Positions 16,277-27,200 of a stretch of DNA of 60,154 nt are shown here, piece after piece. Positions within the stretch are counted from its first letter, which is position 1; each line of letters starts with the position of its first letter. Below the pieces are notes generated by a model. That model made no database searches, was not told the DNA's origin, and worked only from the letters and a program-made list of their open reading frames with translations. Source of the stretch: an uncultured Duodenibacillus sp. GTDB lineage: Bacteria; Pseudomonadota; Gammaproteobacteria; Burkholderiales; Burkholderiaceae_F. The translations under genes were made by a program, and so were the position numbers. The stretch lies in the NCBI GenBank assembly GCA_944390745.1, contig CALXQK010000014.1:1-60154 (forward strand), read 5' to 3'.

Positions 16277-17635
16277 ATGGCCAGCATCCGCAGCAAGATC
16301 GTCTTTACGCTCGTCTCGGCGCTGATCGTCGCCGGGCTCGTGGCCTCCTGGGCAACGTACCACGCCACGCGCTCGGAATTCTCGGCAATCTTTGACAGCC
16401 AGCTTCGGCGCACCGCCATGGAGATCGTCGAGACGGGCAGCGTCGACATCAGTCACATCACGCTCGTCGGGCAGTCTCCGCAACTCAAACTTTTCGTGCA
16501 AATCTACGACGCACACGAAAACCGCATCTACATGTCGCAGCACCGCGCCCCGCTTCCCGTGGCCGAGACGACGGGCTTTTCGGACGTCACGCTTGCATCA
16601 GGCGAGGAGTGGCGCCAGTTCACCGGCACCGTGGGCACGCGCATCATCCAGGTCGCCCAGCCCACGGCCGTGCGCGACCAGCTTGCCGTGTCGGCCGCCA
16701 TGCGAATCGTGCAGCCGATGCTGGTGCTCATTCCGTTTCTTGCAATTGCCATCTGGTTTGTGATCGTTCAGTCGCTGCAGCCCCTGAACCGCACCGCCCG
16801 GGCCGTGGCGCGCCGCTCGCCCTCCTCGCTTGAGCCCCTGGAAACCGAGCACCTGCCCTTTGAGCTCAAGAGCCTTGTCGACGCCATCAACAACCTGCTC
16901 AAGCGTCTCTCGGAGAGCCTCTCGGCGCAGCAGCGCTTTGCCTCGGACGCAGCCCACGAACTGAGAACGCCCCTGGCGGCCATCAAGCTGCAGGCGCAGC
17001 TTCTGGCGCGCTGCCGCCCGGAGGACCGCGCCAAGTACGCCGCGCGCCTGCAGCAGGGCGTGGCGCGCGCCACGCGCCTTGTCGAGCAGCTTCTGACCAT
17101 TGCGCGCCTGGATCCGGAAAACGCCGACAAGCCCATGAGCGAGGTGCGCCTTGCGGCGGTGGCCGAGAGTACGGTTGAGGAGCTCTCGCAGTCCGCGCGC
17201 GACAAGGCCATCACGCTCACGGCCCGCGCCGAGCCGCTTACGATGATCGGCATGCCCGACGCCATCCACCTGATGGTGGTCAACCTCACCGACAACGCCA
17301 TTCGCTATACGCCCGAAAACGGCCGCATCGAGATCGGCGTCGCCCGCGAGGGCGACGAGGCGGTCATCACCGTCACCGACGACGGCCCGGGCATTGCTCC
17401 CGAGGAGCGCGAGCGCGTCTTCGAGCGCTTTTACCGCGCCCTGGGAACCAAGGTTTCCGGAACGGGTCTGGGGCTGGCCATCGTAAGCCGCATCGTCGCC
17501 ATGCACGGCGGCACGATCTGCGTGACTGACGGCTTTGCAAGGCCCGCGCGCGACGGCCTCGAGGAGGGGTTCGGCGCCCGGTTCGTCGTGCGCCTGCCCC
17601 TGACCCCGCGCCGGGCGCTGCCGGCGCTGTCATAG
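16277..17635 (+). CDS. Sensor histidine kinase (QseC/PmrB-like)
   Basis: 452 residues from ATG 16277. One transmembrane helix lies near residues 10-30 and a second near 155-178. The periplasmic sensor part between them is about 125 residues. HAMP-like linker (QSLQPLNRTARAVARRSPSSLEPL), H-box FASDAAHELRTPLAAIKLQA, N-box VVNLTDNAIRYTPENG, and G boxes VTDDGPGIAPEERERVFERF and GTGLGLAIVSRIVAMHGG follow in order. It presumably phosphorylates the upstream regulator. The periplasmic ligand cannot be read from sequence. Confidence 0.95.
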   Translation: MASIRSKIVFTLVSALIVAGLVASWATYHATRSEFSAIFDSQLRRTAMEIVETGSVDISHITLVGQSPQLKLFVQIYDAHENRIYMSQHRAPLPVAETTGFSDVTLASGEEWRQFTGTVGTRIIQVAQPTAVRDQLAVSAAMRIVQPMLVLIPFLAIAIWFVIVQSLQPLNRTARAVARRSPSSLEPLETEHLPFELKSLVDAINNLLKRLSESLSAQQRFASDAAHELRTPLAAIKLQAQLLARCRPEDRAKYAARLQQGVARATRLVEQLLTIARLDPENADKPMSEVRLAAVAESTVEELSQSARDKAITLTARAEPLTMIGMPDAIHLMVVNLTDNAIRYTPENGRIEIGVAREGDEAVITVTDDGPGIAPEERERVFERFYRALGTKVSGTGLGLAIVSRIVAMHGGTICVTDGFARPARDGLEEGFGARFVVRLPLTPRRALPALS

Positions 17636-17690
17636 AAAGCGCAGGTTTATCATGAACAGTTGTTTTCACCCTGAAACAGAGGGCATCGCC

Positions 17691-18803
17691 ATGCTGGAAA
17701 ATTTTCTTCGCGACCTTGAGGAGCTCGTCAACCTGGACTGCGGCACGCACAACACCGCGGGCGTCACGCGCGCGGCGCAAATCATGAAGCGGCACTTCGA
17801 GGCCATGGGCTGGACGGCCGAGCTCGTTGACCTCGGCGAGTCCGTCGGACGCGGTCTTTTTGCCACCAACAAGCCCGGGGCGCAGCGCTACGACGTGCTG
17901 ATGAACGCGCACCTTGACACCGTCTTTGCCGACGGCACGGCCAGCGCCCAACCCTTCCGGCGTGAGGGAAATCTTGTCACGGGCCCGGGCTGCTCGGACT
18001 GCAAGGCCGGCGTCCTGGCCATTCTCTACGCCCTGCAGGGCGCCGACCCTGCCGACCTTGATCGTCTTGCCATTGCCGTGTGCATGGATCCAGACGAGGA
18101 GACGGGCTCGAAATATTCCGCCGAGTGGATGCGCTCGGTGGCCGCGCGCACGAAGACGGGGCTTGTCTTTGAGGCGGCGCGCGCCAGCGGAGCGCTGGTC
18201 CGCTCCCGCAAGGGCGCCTACCAGCTTCGCGTCACGCTCAAGGGCGTGGCCGCGCACTCCGGCAACAACCCCAAGGCGGGCCGCTCGGCGATTCTCGAGG
18301 CCGCACACATGATTGCCGAGATTTCCGCGCTCTCGGACTTTGACGGCACGGGCGTGACCGTCAACGTCGGCACCATCTCGGGCGGCTCGGCCATCAACGT
18401 GGTGGCTGCCGACTGCGCCTTCGGCGTGGACATCCGGGGGTGGACTGACGCCGACATGCAGGCGACGCTTGAGAAAATCACCGCGCGCGCCGCGCACCCC
18501 TGCATCGACGGAGTCACGATTTGCGTTGAGGTTCTGGGAGCCACCCCGGCCATGCCCCGCACCGAGGCAAGCGCCTCGCTGGTCGAAAAGATCAACCGGG
18601 CCGCAGAGCTCTCAGGCGTCAGCATCGACTGGGTCGACGCCGGCGGCGCCTCCGACGCCAACCACATGGCGCCCTCGGGCATTACGGTTGCCGACGGACT
18701 CGGTCCCATCGGCAACCATGCCCACAGCGATCGCGAATGCCTCATGGTCGACTCGATCGAGCCGCGCGTGCGCATGGCCTCGCGCCTGCTGTCCCTGCTC
18801 TAG
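17691..18803 (+). CDS. M20-family metallopeptidase (glutamate carboxypeptidase-like)
   Basis: 370 residues from ATG 17691, preceded by GAGGG; an in-frame ATG at 17652 would add 13 residues. The zinc-site motifs of the M20/CPG2 clan are present: NAHLDTVF (metal-binding His), GPGCSDCKAG (bridging Asp), DPDEETGS (catalytic Glu and metal Glu), and near the end GNHAHSDRECL (metal His). The lid domain with AAHSGNNPKAGRSAI lies in the middle. Members cleave C-terminal amino acids or N-acyl groups. No signal peptide is visible, so it is probably cytoplasmic. It lies 55 bp after the kinase. Confidence 0.92.
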   Translation: MLENFLRDLEELVNLDCGTHNTAGVTRAAQIMKRHFEAMGWTAELVDLGESVGRGLFATNKPGAQRYDVLMNAHLDTVFADGTASAQPFRREGNLVTGPGCSDCKAGVLAILYALQGADPADLDRLAIAVCMDPDEETGSKYSAEWMRSVAARTKTGLVFEAARASGALVRSRKGAYQLRVTLKGVAAHSGNNPKAGRSAILEAAHMIAEISALSDFDGTGVTVNVGTISGGSAINVVAADCAFGVDIRGWTDADMQATLEKITARAAHPCIDGVTICVEVLGATPAMPRTEASASLVEKINRAAELSGVSIDWVDAGGASDANHMAPSGITVADGLGPIGNHAHSDRECLMVDSIEPRVRMASRLLSLL

Positions 18804-18950
18804 GCGCCGCGGGGTTTGTTACAAATTTAACGCCCGCGCCACAGATCTCAACGCCTGCATTCAGGTTTTTGCGTTATTGTCTGCGGCGATATGAAACAGA
18901 GGTCGTCGGCGCCGGGCCCTCGACCTCATGCACATTCAGGAGTTTTAACC

Positions 18951-20396
18951 TTGGTTTTGAAAAATACGCTCAAGCCGGTTGCGCTCGCCGTGAGCGCCGC
19001 TGTGGTGATGACCGGCTTCATGTTCAGCCTCGGCGCCGCCCAGGCGCAGGAAATCACCCCGATGGCCGCCGCGCAGACCCAGCAGCTGCCTGACTTCGTG
19101 CATCTTGTGGAAAAGTACGGCAAGGGCGTGGTGAACATCTCCACCGTGCGCGAGGCGCGCATCATCGAGGGAGCCAGTCCCTTCGACGGCCTCGACGAAC
19201 GGCATGCCGAGATCTTCCGCCGCTTCGGCTTCCCGATGCTCCCCTTCATGGGACCGCGCGAGGAGCCTGAGCGCCGCGGCACGGGATCGGGCTTCATCAT
19301 CAGCGCCGACGGCCTGATTCTCACCAACCACCACGTGGTCGACGGCGCCGACGAGATCACCGTGCGCCTTACCGACAACCGCGAGTTCAAGGGCAAGGTG
19401 CTCGGCAGCGATGCCAAGACCGACATCGCCGTCGTCAAGATTGAGGCCAACGACCTGCCGGTGCTCAAGATGGGCAACAGCGATGAGCTCAAGGTGGGCG
19501 AATGGGTTGCCGCCATCGGCAGCCCCTTCGGGCTTGACAACACGGTCACCGCCGGCATCGTCTCGGCCAAGAGCCGCAAGCTGCCGAGCGACCAGTACGT
19601 GCCCTTCATCCAGACCGACGTGGCGGTGAACCCGGGCAACTCGGGCGGCCCGCTCTTCAACATGAAGGGTGAGGTTGTGGGCATCAACTCGCAGATCTTC
19701 TCGACCTCGGGCGGCTTCATGGGCCTGTCCTTCGCCATTCCGAGCAACCTTGCCATGCAGATCAAGGACCAGCTCGTGAAGAACGGAAAGGTCACGCGCG
19801 GCCGCATCGGCGTCGTGATCCAGACCGTCACGCAGGATCTCGCCGAGAGCTTCGGCATGAAGACGCCCAAGGGCGCCATCGTCAGCCAGATTGACAAGGA
19901 CGGCCCCGCGGCCAAGAGCGACCTGCGCGTGGGCGACGTGGTTGTTGCGGTCAATGGAAAGAACATTGACGACAGCGTCGACATGCCTGTTCTGATCGGC
20001 AGCATGGCGCCGGGCTCGACCGCCAAGCTCGACGTGATCCGCGACGGCAAGAAGATGACCATCGACGTCAAGGTCGAGGAGGCCGACTCCTCGACGCCTG
20101 CCGCAACCGGCAAGGCCAGCGCCTCGAACGCCTCCAAGCTCGGGGTCACGGTGCGCACGCTCAACTCCGACGAGCAGGAGAAGGCGGGCACCGAGGGCCT
20201 TCTCGTCGTCAAGAGCCAGGGAGCGGCGCGCAAGGCCGGCATCGTTGAGGGCGACATCATCGTCAACGTCAACGGCACGGCCATCAAGACCGTCAACGAC
20301 CTGGGCAAGGTGATCGAGAAGAATTCCGGAAAGACCCTGCGCGTGCTCGTGCAGCGCCGTGACGGCCGCATCTTCATCCCGGTGAGAATCAAGTAG
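18951..20396 (+). CDS. mucD: Periplasmic serine protease DegP/MucD (Do family)
   Basis: 481 residues from a TTG at 18951, chosen because AGGAG lies 8 nt upstream; an ATG at 18891 would add 20 residues but lacks a ribosome-binding site. Signal peptide ends AQA-QE near residue 33. The catalytic triad is visible: His in LTNHHVVDGADE, Asp in DAKTDIAVVKIE, Ser in NPGNSGGPLF. Two PDZ domains follow (about 265-355 and 385-480). The protein degrades or refolds misfolded envelope proteins. It is followed at once by a strong terminator. Confidence 0.95.
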   Translation: MVLKNTLKPVALAVSAAVVMTGFMFSLGAAQAQEITPMAAAQTQQLPDFVHLVEKYGKGVVNISTVREARIIEGASPFDGLDERHAEIFRRFGFPMLPFMGPREEPERRGTGSGFIISADGLILTNHHVVDGADEITVRLTDNREFKGKVLGSDAKTDIAVVKIEANDLPVLKMGNSDELKVGEWVAAIGSPFGLDNTVTAGIVSAKSRKLPSDQYVPFIQTDVAVNPGNSGGPLFNMKGEVVGINSQIFSTSGGFMGLSFAIPSNLAMQIKDQLVKNGKVTRGRIGVVIQTVTQDLAESFGMKTPKGAIVSQIDKDGPAAKSDLRVGDVVVAVNGKNIDDSVDMPVLIGSMAPGSTAKLDVIRDGKKMTIDVKVEEADSSTPAATGKASASNASKLGVTVRTLNSDEQEKAGTEGLLVVKSQGAARKAGIVEGDIIVNVNGTAIKTVNDLGKVIEKNSGKTLRVLVQRRDGRIFIPVRIK

Positions 20397-20421
20397 GCCC
20401 CTGAAGCGCCTTCCTGATCCG

Positions 20422-20456
20422 AAAAAAGCCGCTCCCCGTGCGAGAGCGGCTTTTTT
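20422..20456 (+). terminator. Bidirectional terminator between the DegP-type gene and dctA
   Basis: Twelve-bp stem AAAAAAGCCGCT (20422-20433) / AGCGGCTTTTTT (20445-20456). It ends in six T on the plus strand and six on the minus strand, so it can serve both convergent genes. Confidence 0.95.
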
Positions 20457-20492
20457 CATGCCTGGCCGGCGGCGCGCCGCGGCCGGGACGGA

Positions 20493-21836
20493 TTATTTTG
20501 CGTCGTCGCTTTTGACGACCACGACGGCATGCTCGCTTTCAAGCGCCGAGGCCACCTGGTTTGCCTCATGCCGGTTGTCGGGGTGCATGACGAAGTTGAG
20601 CCGCTCGTTGTCGACCTCCTTCATCCAGTGGCCGACCACGATGCAGGCGATGCCGTTGCCGATCATGTTGGTGAGCGCGCGCGCCTCGCTCATGAACCGG
20701 TCAATTCCCAGAATGAGCGCAAGGCCTGCCACCGGCACGTGTCCCACGGCCGAAAGCGTGGCGGCAAGCACAATGAACCCCGAGCCCGTCACGCCCGCCG
20801 CGCCCTTGCTCGTCAGAAGCAGCACGGCCAGCAGCGTGACCTGCTGCATGATCGTCATCTGCACGTCGCAGGCCTGCGCGATGAAGAGCGCGGCCATCGT
20901 CAGATAAATCGCCGTGCCGTCCAGATTGAAGGAGTAGCCCGTCGGAATCACCAGGCCCACCACGGACTTGTTGACGCCCGCGTGCTCCATCTTGGCCATC
21001 ATGCGCGGCAGCACCGACTCCGAGGAGGAGGTGCCGAGCACGATCAGCAGCTCCTCCTTGATGTAGCCGATGTAGCGGAAGATGGAGAAGCCGTGCCAGC
21101 GGCAGATCGCGCCGAGCACCACGAAGATGAAGAGAAAGCAGGTGAGGTAGAACGTCCCCATAAGCTCGGCCAGCGGAATGAGCGACGCAACGCCGTACTT
21201 GCCGATCGTGAAGGCCATGGCGCCGAAGGCGCCCACCGGAGCCACGCGCATGATCATGCCCACGATCTGGAAGAGCACCTGCGAGGACTTGTCGATCACA
21301 TCAAAGATGAGCGTGCCGCGGCCGCCGAACTTGTGCAGCGCAAAGCCGAACAGCAGCGAGAAGAAGAGCACCTGCAGGATCTCGCCCTCGGCAAAGGCGC
21401 CGACCACGGTCGAGGGGATGATGTTCATGATGAACTGCGTGGTGCTCTGCATCTTCCCCGGCCCCGTGTAGGCCGCCACCGAGGCCGCATCCAGCGTCTT
21501 GGGGTCGACGTGCATGCCCACGCCCGGCTCAAGCACGTTCACCATGAAGAGCCCCACGACAAGGGCGATGGTCGAGACGACCTCGAAGTACACGAGCGCA
21601 AGGCCGCCCGTCTTGCCCACCTTCTTCATGTCCTCCATGCCGGCGATGCCGGTGACGACGGTGCAGAAGATCACCGGGGCGATGATCATCTTGATGAGCT
21701 TGATGAAGCCGTCTCCCAGGGGCTTCATCTGCGCGCCGATCTCGGGGAAGAAGTTCCCGAGCAGCACGCCGCAGATGATCGCGCAGATCACCTGAAAGTA
21801 CAGAACCTTGTAGATCGGTGTTCTCTTTGTCGACAT
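20493..21836 (-). CDS. dctA: C4-dicarboxylate transporter DctA
   Basis: 447 residues. A sodium- or proton-coupled symporter for succinate, fumarate and malate in the inner membrane. Family signatures are visible: [20 protein letters not shown] early on, the serine-rich loop [13 protein letters not shown], the unwound-helix motif [20 protein letters not shown], and [19 protein letters not shown]. The ATG at 21836 fits the family start ([17 protein letters not shown]). It appears monocistronic and ends at the shared terminator. Confidence 0.97.
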   Translation of the reverse strand: MSTKRTPIYKVLYFQVICAIICGVLLGNFFPEIGAQMKPLGDGFIKLIKMIIAPVIFCTVVTGIAGMEDMKKVGKTGGLALVYFEVVSTIALVVGLFMVNVLEPGVGMHVDPKTLDAASVAAYTGPGKMQSTTQFIMNIIPSTVVGAFAEGEILQVLFFSLLFGFALHKFGGRGTLIFDVIDKSSQVLFQIVGMIMRVAPVGAFGAMAFTIGKYGVASLIPLAELMGTFYLTCFLFIFVVLGAICRWHGFSIFRYIGYIKEELLIVLGTSSSESVLPRMMAKMEHAGVNKSVVGLVIPTGYSFNLDGTAIYLTMAALFIAQACDVQMTIMQQVTLLAVLLLTSKGAAGVTGSGFIVLAATLSAVGHVPVAGLALILGIDRFMSEARALTNMIGNGIACIVVGHWMKEVDNERLNFVMHPDNRHEANQVASALESEHAVVVVKSDDAK

Positions 21837-22039
21837 TTTCTTAATTCCCTCTTGCGGACAAGCGTCCGAGAAAAATGCCCGGTCTGCGTTCTTCTTTTCC
21901 TTGGTGGCATCTGCGTCGTCGTCGACGGATCAGACCGCGCACTGAGTACGGATTGTTTTTCTTATGGATGAAGCGGCAACGGGCTGGGGAGAACCAGCGC
22001 CGCTGAGAATTCGGCAGGGATTATGCCAAAGGCCGCGCG

Positions 22040-22073
22040 AAAAAAACGCCGGTGAAAATGACTTGCACCGGCG
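22040..22073 (-). terminator. Terminator of the RND efflux/TetR operon
   Basis: Stem CGCCGGTG (22047-22054) / CACCGGCG (22066-22073) with an 11-nt loop. It is followed on the minus strand by a run of seven T (22040-22046), 31 bp after the TetR stop. Confidence 0.93.
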
Positions 22074-22103
22074 CTTTCGTCTGTCGCTGTAAACCGGAAG
22101 GGG

Positions 22104-22706
22104 TCAATCCTTCATCTCGCCGACCGAGTCCCATCGCCCGACAAGACGCTGGGCGATTTCCTCGGCCAGGGCGAGACGATCGATGCGGTTTTGCGCCACC
22201 GTTCTGATGGAAAGACCGTCGATCAAGGCCATGTCGGCCACGATGAACAGATCCAGATCCCTGTCGCTGCCCTTGAAGCCGTAGTTGCGGTGCATCCGGG
22301 CGAGCAGCTCGCGCATCTTTTCATCGATGCGCGCGATGATCTGCCGCAGCTGCTCGTTGTGCACGGCCTCGCTGAAGATCTCGAGCGTCACGCGGGCGCG
22401 CTTCATGTCAAGCGACGTGATCACGATCTTGCGAATCCGCTCGAGGCGCTCCTCATTGGTGGGGCGCGGGCTCATGGGCCGGGCGACCTCCTCGGCGATT
22501 CGCTTCACCTCGCGCTCGGCGAGGCTCTCGATGATCGCCCCCTTGCCGTGGAAGTAGTTGTACAGGTTGCCCACGCTCATGCCCGAGCGCCGGGCAACCT
22601 CCACCATCGTCGTGGCATTGAACCCCTTCTCGGCAAAGCACTCGCGGGCGACATTGAGAATCTCCTCGCGGCGCGCCTCATAAAGGTTGTAGTCATGAAC
22701 GCTCAT
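22104..22706 (-). CDS. TetR-family regulator of the efflux operon
   Basis: 200 residues from ATG 22704-22706 (GGAGAG upstream). The N-terminal helix-turn-helix reads ILNVARECFAEKGFNATTMVEVARRSGMSVGNLYNYFHGKGAI, a textbook TetR DNA-binding domain. The C-terminal ligand domain is unremarkable. The gene is the last of the RND operon and overlaps the outer-membrane gene by 14 bp, so repressor and pump are made together. A probable operator lies at 28745-28762 in the operon's promoter, which implies autoregulation. Confidence 0.93.
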   Translation of the reverse strand: MSVHDYNLYEARREEILNVARECFAEKGFNATTMVEVARRSGMSVGNLYNYFHGKGAIIESLAEREVKRIAEEVARPMSPRPTNEERLERIRKIVITSLDMKRARVTLEIFSEAVHNEQLRQIIARIDEKMRELLARMHRNYGFKGSDRDLDLFIVADMALIDGLSIRTVAQNRIDRLALAEEIAQRLVGRWDSVGEMKD

Positions 22707-24198
22707 GGCCGCTCTCCGCAGGGATCGAGCCGGTGGTCCCGACGGAGCCGCCCTGAGCCGGCGCACCCTGCTCGGATACGTCCTGAGGCTGCAGCTGCGA
22801 GCCGCCGCCCATGGCCTTGTAGAGCGTCACGAAGCTCGTCGCGCGCGAGAGCTTGGTGCTGATGAGCGTCTGCTGCGCGGAGAAGTTCGCGCGCTGGCTG
22901 TCGAGCACCGTGAGATAGCTCTCGGCGCCGTTCTTGTAGCGCTCCTCGGAGAGCCGCAGCGACTCGGCCGTGGCATCGGCAAGCCGCTGCTGCGCCTTGA
23001 GCTCGTCGCCCACCGTACCCTCCATGGCCAGGGCGTCAGACACCTCCTGGAAGGCCTTCTGGATGGCGGACTCGTAGTCGGCCACCGCAGCCTTCTGCGC
23101 GGCCTCGGCCGCCTCAAGGTTGGCGATGTTGCGGCCGCCCGAGAAGATCGGCAGGCTGATCTGCGGCACGAAGTTCCAGAAGCCCGTGCCGCTGCTGAAG
23201 AGATCCTCAAGCTCGCCCGAGGTGGTGCCGAAGGCGCCGGTGAGGCTGATGCTCGGGAAGAAGGCCGCGCGAGCCACGCCGATGTTGGCGTTGGCCGAGC
23301 GCAGCGCCGCCTCCGCGGCGGCGATGTCGGGGCGCTGCAGCAGCACCTCGCTCGGAACGTTCGAGATGGCCGACACCGGACTGGTGGCCGACTCGACGAG
23401 CCGGTCGGGCTCCATGCTCGGGTCGACCGGGCTGCCCACAAGCGTATTGAGGGCATTGCGGTACTGCGACACCGAGCGGCGGGCCTGGGCCTGCGCGCTC
23501 TGGGCCGAGGCCACGGTCGTGATGGCCTGCTGCACCTCGAGCTGGCTCGAGGCGCCGAGCTCGTAGCTCTTTTCAATGAGCCTGAGGCTCTGCACCTGGC
23601 TCTCGTAGGTCATGTCGGCGAGCTTGAGCAGATCCTTGGCGGCGCCGAGCGACAGCCACGTCTGCGCAATTTCAGTAATCACCGTCATCTGCATCGAGCG
23701 CTGGGCGGCTTCGGTCTGCATGTAGGCCTGCAGAGCCTGCTCGTTGAGATTGCGCACGCGCCCGAAGAGGTCGAGCTCATAGGCGGTCATGCCGAGCTGC
23801 GCGGTATAGACCTGGCTGGTCGACTCCCTGCCCGTGGTGCTCACCGACTGCGGCGTGCGGCTGGCGGTTTCATCAGCCGCCGCGGCAATCGTCGGGAAGA
23901 GGTCGGCGCGGCTGACGCGATACTGCGCACGGGCCTGCTCGACGGCATAGGTCGCCGAGCGCAGGTCGCGGTTGTTGATCAGCCCCAGACGGATCAGCTC
24001 GCGCAGCCGGGGATCGGTGAAGAAGTCCCCCCATTGCGCCAGACCATCGGTGAGCACAACGGCGCTCCTGGTCGCCTCGTCCTGGGGCCAGGCCGCGGGA
24101 ACGGGCGCCTCGGGCCTGGTGTACTCAGGCGCCAGATTCACGCAGCCCGACAACAGCAGGGCGGCTGCCAGCGGCAAAAGACAAAAACTCTTACGCAT
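22693..24198 (-). CDS. Outer-membrane efflux lipoprotein (NodT/OprM family)
   Basis: 501 residues. A lipoprotein signal MRKSFCLLPLAAALLLSGC puts Cys19 as the acylated residue. The mature start LAPEYTRPEAPVPAAWP is typical of TolC-like factors of the NodT family. Two repeated coiled-coil/beta halves form the outer-membrane channel. The last about 35 residues (after LYKAMGGGS) are Gln/Gly/Ser-rich and probably disordered. It begins 4 bp after the pump gene stop, so it belongs to the same tripartite system. Confidence 0.95.
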   Translation of the reverse strand: MRKSFCLLPLAAALLLSGCVNLAPEYTRPEAPVPAAWPQDEATRSAVVLTDGLAQWGDFFTDPRLRELIRLGLINNRDLRSATYAVEQARAQYRVSRADLFPTIAAAADETASRTPQSVSTTGRESTSQVYTAQLGMTAYELDLFGRVRNLNEQALQAYMQTEAAQRSMQMTVITEIAQTWLSLGAAKDLLKLADMTYESQVQSLRLIEKSYELGASSQLEVQQAITTVASAQSAQAQARRSVSQYRNALNTLVGSPVDPSMEPDRLVESATSPVSAISNVPSEVLLQRPDIAAAEAALRSANANIGVARAAFFPSISLTGAFGTTSGELEDLFSSGTGFWNFVPQISLPIFSGGRNIANLEAAEAAQKAAVADYESAIQKAFQEVSDALAMEGTVGDELKAQQRLADATAESLRLSEERYKNGAESYLTVLDSQRANFSAQQTLISTKLSRATSFVTLYKAMGGGSQLQPQDVSEQGAPAQGGSVGTTGSIPAESGHERS

Positions 24199-24202
24199 AT
24201 GC

Positions 24203-27200
24203 TTATTTCACCTCTTGGTTGTCCTGCGCATGAGCGGGGCTCTTCTTGCTGCCGAAGATGCGCACGATCAGCACGTAGAAGGCGGGAACAAAGAAAACGC
24301 AAAGGAACGTGCCGGCAAGCATGCCGCCGAGCACAGCCACGCCGATGGCCGACTGGGCTCCGGCGCCGGCGCCGGAGGCGGTGGCCAGCGGCAGCACGCC
24401 CAGACCGAAGGCGAGCGACGTCATCAGAATCGGGCGCAGGCGCAGACGCACGGCCTCGACCACGGCGTCGAGCACCTCCTTGCCCTCATCGACAAGGTCG
24501 CGGGCAAACTCCACGATCAAGATGGCGTTCTTTGCCACCAGACCCACGGTTGTCAGCAGACCCACCTGGAAGTACACGTCGTTTTCCTTTCCGGTCACCC
24601 AGGTCAGGCCCAGGGCGCCGAGCACGCCGAGCGGCACCACCAGAATCACAGCCACGGGAATCGACCAGGACTCATACAGTGCGGCAAGCGCCAGGAACAC
24701 CACGAGCACCGAGAGTGCGTACAGAGGCGCGGCGTTTCTGCCGGCAACGCGCTCCTGGTAGGAGACGCCGTTCCATTCTATCGAGTAGCCGTGCGGCATT
24801 TCCGCAAGGATGTCCTCAATGATCTTCATGGCCTCGCCCGAGGAGACGCCCGGGGCGGGACTGCCCTGGATGTTCACGGCGTCAAGCGCATTGAAGCGCT
24901 CCAGACGCGGCGAGCCGAAGGTCCACTCGCTCGTGGTGAACGAGGAGAAGGGCACCATCTCGCCGCTGGAGCTCTTTGCATACCAGCGCGCGATGTCCTC
25001 AACCGACCCGCGGGAGTCGGCATTGCCCTGGATGTAGACCTTCTTGAGGCGGCCCTGGTCCATGAAGTCGTTGACGTAGGCCGAGCCGAAGGCGGCGTTG
25101 AGCGTGGTGTTGATCTGCGCCTCGGACACGCCCAGCGCGCGGGCCTTGTCGTAGTCGACGTTGACCTGCAGCATCGGCGCGTCGGCCATGCCGTTGTGGC
25201 GCACCTGCACCAGACGGGGATCGGCATTGGCCTTGGCAAGGAACATGTCCATCACCTCCATCAGACGGTCATGTCCCTGTCCGCCGCGGTCCTGCAGGTA
25301 GAAGTCAAAGCCCTCGGCCGTACCAAGCTCGGGCACGGCAGGCAGCGGAAACACGAAGCCCTGCGCATCGCGGAACTGCGGCGACATGAGCTTGCCCATC
25401 GTGCGCATCATCACCGCATCAACGGACTGCGACTCCTCGGTGCGCTCGCTCCAGTCCTTGAACTTGAAGAAGCCCATGGAGTTGTTCTGGCCCGTACCGG
25501 CAAAGGAGAAGCCGCGCACCGTAAAGATCGACTCAAGCGTGTCCTTCTCGGCCTCGCTCACCACGTTGGTGAGGCGCTCGAGCACCTTGTCGGTGCGCTC
25601 GGCCGTCGCGCCGGCCGGCAGCTGCATCATCATGAGCAGCGTGCCCTGGTCCTCGGGCGGCATGAAGGCGCCCGGGATCTTCATGAAGCCGAGCACCACG
25701 CCCGCGCAGAGCACGGCGTAGATCACCATCAGGCGCAGGATGCGGTGCACGAAGATCTGCACGGTCGAGCACACGCCGTGGGTGAGCGCGGTAAAGCCCG
25801 AGTTGAAGCGGCCGAAGAATCCCTTGCGGGGCTCCCCGGTCTCGTCGGAGAGCCTGAGGACCGAGGCGCACAGCGCAGGCGTCAGCGTCAGGGCGATGAT
25901 CACCGACAGCACCATGGCCGAGACGATCGTCACCGAGAACTGGCGATAGATGATGCCCGTGGAGCCGCCGAAGAAGGCCATCGGGATGAACACGGCCGAC
26001 AGCACCATGGCAATGCCGATCAGTGCGCCCGTGATCTGGTTCATCGACTTGATGGTGGCCGTTCGCGGATCACATCGATCCTCCTTCATCACGCGCTCGA
26101 CGTTCTCGACCACCACAATGGCATCGTCGACGAGCAGGCCGATGGCAAGCACCATGGCAAACATCGTGAGCACGTTGATGGAGAAGCCGAGCACGCTGAG
26201 CACGGCGAAGGTGCCGAGCAGCACCACCGGCACGGCAATCGTCGGAATGATGGTCGCGCGCCAGTTCTGCAGGAAGAGATACATCACGCAGATCACGAGG
26301 ATGATGGCCTCGATGAGGGTCTTCACCACCTCGTGAATGGCCGCGCGCACAAAGGGCGTCGTATCAAACGGAATCACCGTCTCGACGCCCTCGGGGAAGA
26401 AGGGCGAGAGCTCGGCCACCTTCTCCTGCACGCGCTTGGCGGTGTCGAGGGCGTTGGCGCCCGCGCTCAAATAGATGGCGATGCCCGAGGCGGGCTTGCC
26501 GTCGTAGCGGCCCTCAAAGGTATAGATCTCGCGGCCGAGCTCGGCGGTGCCGATGTCGCGGATGCGCACGGTCGAGCCGTCGGGCATGCTCTTGAGAACG
26601 ATGTTCTCGAACTGCTCGGGCGTGTTGAGCATGGAGCTCGCGCGGATCGTGGCCGTGATCATGCGCTTGCCGTTGGTGGGCTGGCCGGCGATGTCGCCTG
26701 CGGCCACCTGCACGTTCTGCGTTTCAATCGCAGACATGACGTCCGAGGGCTCAAGGCCGTACTTCATCAGCAGGCCCGGATCCATCCAGATGCGCATGGC
26801 GTACGACGAGCCGAACACCTCGGTTTCGCCCACGCCCTCCAGACGCGCAAGCGGCTCCTCGATGTTGTTGGAAAGGAAGTCGCCCAGGTCGCCCACGCCG
26901 AGGCGGCCGGTCTTGTCAATGAAGCCCACCACCATCAGGAACGAGGCCGAGCTCTTGTCGACGGTCACGCCGAGCTGGCGCACCGTCTCGGGAAGATTGG
27001 GCTCGGCCGCGGAGAGCTTGTTCTGCACCTGCACCTGCGCGATGTCAGGATTGGTTCCCGCCACGAAGGTGAGCGTGATTGCCATGCGGCCCGTCGAGTC
27101 CGAGGTCGAGCTCATGTACATCAGGCCGTCAAGGCCGGTCATGTTCTGCTCGATGATCTGCGTGACGGTGCGCGACATGGTTTCGGCATTGGCGCCGGGA